Assembly: GCA_934271065.1 (NCBI GenBank)
Contig: CAKQQQ010000006.1
Coordinates: 1 to 64,000, forward strand
Direction of reading: 5' to 3'
DNA length: 64,000 bases
DNA from: an uncultured Clostridia bacterium
GTDB taxonomy: Bacteria > Bacillota > Clostridia > Christensenellales > Borkfalkiaceae
This document shows, in pieces, positions 61,483-64,000 of this stretch; the first letter of the stretch is position 1, and every line of letters begins with the position of its first letter. Below the pieces are notes generated by a model. The model searched no databases and was not told the DNA's origin. It worked only from the letters and a program-made list of their open reading frames with translations. The position numbers were made by a program, and so were the translations under genes.

Positions 61483-62082
61483 ATGAAGAACGATATAAAG
61501 ACTACGGTCGCTAATAATCTGATAGCCCTGCGCAAAAGCAAAGGGCTTACTCAGGCGGACGTTGCCAACGCCCTGAATTATTCGGACAAGTCGGTCTCCA
61601 AGTGGGAACACGCCGACTCTCTGCCCGATATTTCGATACTCTGCGCGCTTGCGGATATGTACGGCGTAACGGTAGACTATCTTACGCACGAAGACGCGGA
61701 AGAACAACTTTCGTTCGTAAACGGCAAAGAAAATTCGGGCAGAGAACGCCAACTCACGATAGAAATTCTTACCGTTTCGATAATACTGCTCGCCGCGACG
61801 ATCGCGTTCGTGTACGCTTACTGTTTCCGCGAAGTAAGATACGTTTTCTGGCAGGCGTACGTCTGGGCAGTTCCGTTAAGTTCGCTTGCGCTGGGCTACT
61901 TTAATCGCGTATGGCACAAGAACAGATTATATTCCATCATAATCAAATCTATATTTATGTGGTCGCTGCTGCTCTGTCTGTATTTGCAGTTCTTCGACTA
62001 TAAAATGTGGATGATTTTTATATTAGGCGTTCCGATTGAAGCGATTATCGTTCTGTCGGGCAACCTGACTAAATTCAAATAA
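61483..62082 (+). CDS. XRE-family regulator with transmembrane domain
   Basis: The 199-residue product has an N-terminal HTH (LIALRKSKGLTQADVANALNYSDKSVSKWE) and four hydrophobic segments in the C-terminal part. Such membrane-bound XRE regulators are common in Bacillota; what they sense is generally unknown. The chosen ATG is the first possible after the -10, and no ribosome binding site precedes it. rplI starts 12 bases after its stop. Confidence 0.85.
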   Translation: MKNDIKTTVANNLIALRKSKGLTQADVANALNYSDKSVSKWEHADSLPDISILCALADMYGVTVDYLTHEDAEEQLSFVNGKENSGRERQLTIEILTVSIILLAATIAFVYAYCFREVRYVFWQAYVWAVPLSSLALGYFNRVWHKNRLYSIIIKSIFMWSLLLCLYLQFFDYKMWMIFILGVPIEAIIVLSGNLTKFK

Positions 62083-62093
62083 GGAGTACGACT

Positions 62094-62540
62094 ATGAAAG
62101 TTATTTTATTACAGGACGTTAAAGGCACGGGCAAAAAAGACGACGTAGTGGAAGTGAGCGACGGTTACGCAAGAAACTGTCTGATAAAGAAAAAACTCGC
62201 GGTGGAAGCAACCGCTTCCGGCGTGAATGCAATCAACGGGCAAAAAAAAGCCGCCGAATTTCACAAGGCGGAAGAGATTAAAAAATGGAAAGAAGTAGCC
62301 GCTTCGCTTAAAGGCAAAGAAGTTACCTGTTTCGTAAAGTGCGGCGAAAACGGAAAAGTGTTCGGCAGCGTAACTTCAAAAGAAATTTCCGACAAACTTG
62401 CGGAACTCGGCTACGAAGTGGATAAAAAGAAAATCGCGCTTAAAGACGCGCTTAAAAACGTGGGCGTATACGAAGCGGAAATCAAATTCCTGCCCGACGT
62501 AACCGCGAAAATCAAAGTGTCGGTAGAAGCCGCGAAATAA
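62094..62540 (+). CDS. rplI: 50S ribosomal protein L9
   Basis: The 148-residue product has the L9 N-terminal domain (VILLQDVKGTGKKDDVVEVSDGYARNCLIKKKLAVEAT), the connecting helix and the C-terminal domain ending in VTAKIKVSVE. AAGGAG precedes the ATG. Linkage to a membrane XRE regulator rather than rpsF-ssb-rpsR or dnaB is unusual. Confidence 0.97.
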   Translation: MKVILLQDVKGTGKKDDVVEVSDGYARNCLIKKKLAVEATASGVNAINGQKKAAEFHKAEEIKKWKEVAASLKGKEVTCFVKCGENGKVFGSVTSKEISDKLAELGYEVDKKKIALKDALKNVGVYEAEIKFLPDVTAKIKVSVEAAK

Positions 62541-62599
62541 CGCGCCAAACTACCCGTTCGGCTTACGTTTTTATTTTAATCGTCTGATATGCAAAATAC

Positions 62600-62636
62600 A
62601 GCGGGCTGTCGCCTTTCGGCGACAGCCCGCTTTTTA
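62600..62636 (+). terminator. Terminator of rplI
   Basis: AGCGGGCTGTCGCC (62600-62613) pairs with GGCGACAGCCCGCT (62618-62631) around TTTC, followed by T5. Confidence 0.93.
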
Positions 62637-62700
62637 GGGGAAAACGAGTATCCTTTTCAGGATAACGACCGTTTTTCACAAGTTAGTATTCGCTTAAAGA

Positions 62701-63780
62701 TTAACCCATATAGAATATGTTCTTATCTTTAAGAGCGTCGATGTTGGCGGAAGTATACCATTGACCGGCTATACCTACGGAATCCTTTTTGCCCTGCGTG
62801 TCGCCGGCGGGGATTTGAGCAGCCATTTTAACCGCTTCGTAACCTATAGCGTAGGAGTCCTGAGCAACCGAACCGACGAGAGTGGGATAAGTGCCGTCGG
62901 TGTTCTTAATCCAGTTGTACTGGTTAGTTCCGCAGTCGAAACCGGCGAAGAGAACGTTGGCGTATTTAGCCTTATTCTGCGCAACTTCCGCAGAAACTTC
63001 GTTTACGACACCTTCGTTGGTCATATAGATCGCGTTTACCTTAGCGTCGGCAAGAGCCTGCGCAGCCGCTTTGTATTCGCCGCTGTTGTTGGTCTTTACC
63101 TGATCGTTTATCTTCACGGTGTAACCGTCTTTTTGGGCAAGTTCGACGAATTTGTTCTTGAAACCGTCGTGTCTGTCGATACCGGTAGCGGTGGAGTCGT
63201 GCTGGATGATACCCATCTTGAATTCCGTACCTTTAACGATCTTGTTGTTGTCAACGAGATACTTAAAGAAGTTTTCGGCGACGAGCGCGGCGGCAGCCTT
63301 GTTATCCGTAGCGACTTTACCGATTCTCGGATCTTTACCCGGAGTAACGTCCGCGCCGTTAGCGTACAGACCGCTGTCGAATTCTACGACGGGAATACCC
63401 TTGCTGTGAGCGGTTTTAAGTTCGGCGGCAAAACCAAGACCGATAGTCGCGAGAACTACCGCTCTCGTGTTATCGTCCGAAAGCGCAGCCGAAAGCATTT
63501 CACGCTGTTGCGGAACGTACTGTTCGCTTTCCTGAGTGGGTCCGCGGAAGGTTACTTTATAACCGAATTCCTTACCGGCGGCTTCGGCACCGGCCTTAAC
63601 GGCTTGCCAGAACGCGTGCGTTTCGCCTTTAGCGATAACCGCTATGGTGTCGCCCGTACCCTTAACCACTACGCCTTCTTTTTTAGAAGAACTCGACTTG
63701 CAGGACGCGCCGAAGCAAATCGTGGTCGCGCAAAGCGCGGTCGCAAGGGCAACGCCCAAAATTTTGTGCATTTTTCTCAT
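62701..63780 (-). CDS. Sugar ABC transporter substrate-binding lipoprotein
   Basis: The 359-residue product has a lipobox (FGASC near residue 26) and a periplasmic-binding-protein type 1 fold like ribose/galactose-binding proteins (FWQAVKAGAEAAGKEFGYKV, VVLATIGLGFAAELK, GIPVVEFDSG). The ATG at 63780 has AGGAGG seven bases upstream; an earlier ATG lacks one. It follows a gene for a probable permease on the same strand, which runs out of the window. Confidence 0.9.
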   Translation of the reverse strand: MRKMHKILGVALATALCATTICFGASCKSSSSKKEGVVVKGTGDTIAVIAKGETHAFWQAVKAGAEAAGKEFGYKVTFRGPTQESEQYVPQQREMLSAALSDDNTRAVVLATIGLGFAAELKTAHSKGIPVVEFDSGLYANGADVTPGKDPRIGKVATDNKAAAALVAENFFKYLVDNNKIVKGTEFKMGIIQHDSTATGIDRHDGFKNKFVELAQKDGYTVKINDQVKTNNSGEYKAAAQALADAKVNAIYMTNEGVVNEVSAEVAQNKAKYANVLFAGFDCGTNQYNWIKNTDGTYPTLVGSVAQDSYAIGYEAVKMAAQIPAGDTQGKKDSVGIAGQWYTSANIDALKDKNIFYMG

Positions 63781-63841
63781 CTTTGTTTCCTCCTGAAACG
63801 ATTTTTTTATTTTACGCAATATTATTTGCGTTTTTACTGAA

Positions 63842-64000
63842 TTATTTTACTTCCTTTTCTTTTTCAGCCTTTTTGGCGGCTGCCATTTCTGCCTTTTCTT
63901 CTTTTTCGGCGGCTTTGATTTCCGCTTTACGTCTCTTCTCTTCTTCGAGAACGCGTTTATCTTCGGCTCTCATAGCGGGAAGTTTTTCGGAAAGGTCGGT
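63842..64000 (-). CDS. C-terminal end of a probable transporter permease, partial
   Basis: The last 52 codons of a gene running off the right edge; stop at 63842. The visible part is a charged, Lys/Glu/Ala-rich helical tail (for example ALL-helical KRRKAEIKAAEKEEKAE). No membrane segment is visible in this part, so the assignment as permease rests only on its place before a sugar-binding lipoprotein gene. Confidence 0.55.
   Translation of the reverse strand, partial: TDLSEKLPAMRAEDKRVLEEEKRRKAEIKAAEKEEKAEMAAAKKAEKEKEVK

Overview
The window looks like chromosome of an anaerobic Bacillota (Clostridia-type) bacterium, probably gut-associated. The evidence is a set of lineage-typical genes: hprK, cwlD, rex, adhE, [FeFe]-hydrogenases, a fused nadD-yqeK with rsfS, typA, rplI, and Clostridia-type sigma-70 promoters with strong AGGAGG ribosome binding sites. 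The species cannot be read from the sequence.

Layout. (1) About 1-10.35 kb is a less G+C-rich accessory region, probably the right-hand part of an integrated mobile element whose left end lies outside the window. It holds a seven-gene leftward operon for lipoproteins and membrane proteins of unknown function, small regulators, a LexA-like repressor and a large serine recombinase. (2) 10.4-15.4 kb is a secreted polysaccharide-active locus beside an AraC regulator; its main protein is split between two frames across a CCCAAAC heptamer that fits the -1 frameshift formula. (3) 15.5-24.3 kb is housekeeping: cwlD; a tightly overlapping glpK - alpha/beta hydrolase - cca - uvrC - hprK operon; murG; tRNA-Val(GAC). 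(4) 24.4-32.2 kb is a BspA-type leucine-rich-repeat lipoprotein gene cut in two by a 5.9-kb element. The element is bounded by 22-bp inverted repeats and a duplicated CA dinucleotide, and removing it restores an exact 619-codon frame. Two of its three genes are in-frame chimeras: a LexA N-half joined to a serine recombinase lacking its catalytic domain, and an integrase N-terminal domain joined to a surface protein.

(5) 32.4-42.5 kb is a redox locus: LysR regulator, Rex, AdhE, an APH-fold kinase, two thioredoxin-like [2Fe-2S] proteins, a sensory [FeFe]-hydrogenase with PAS domain, a PP2C/SpoIIE-type phosphatase and a catalytic-type [FeFe]-hydrogenase. It fits disposal of reductant as H2 and ethanol under NADH and H2 sensing. 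(6) 42.5-46.5 kb is a two-gene fucose-activation/glycosyltransferase island framed by related palindromes. (7) 46.6-64 kb holds envelope and housekeeping genes: a cyclophilin-like lipoprotein, zinc-ribbon and SPFH proteins, a metal-efflux operon with its ArsR repressor, nadD-yqeK/rsfS, an ABC exporter, asparaginase, typA, a glycolipid glycosyltransferase, an XRE membrane regulator with rplI, and the end of a sugar ABC transporter operon.

Most of the window is ordinary. The strongest unusual signals are the reconstructable insertion at 25.0-30.95 kb with its chimeric genes, the candidate frameshift at 11.98 kb, and a duplicated promoter module in the left element.
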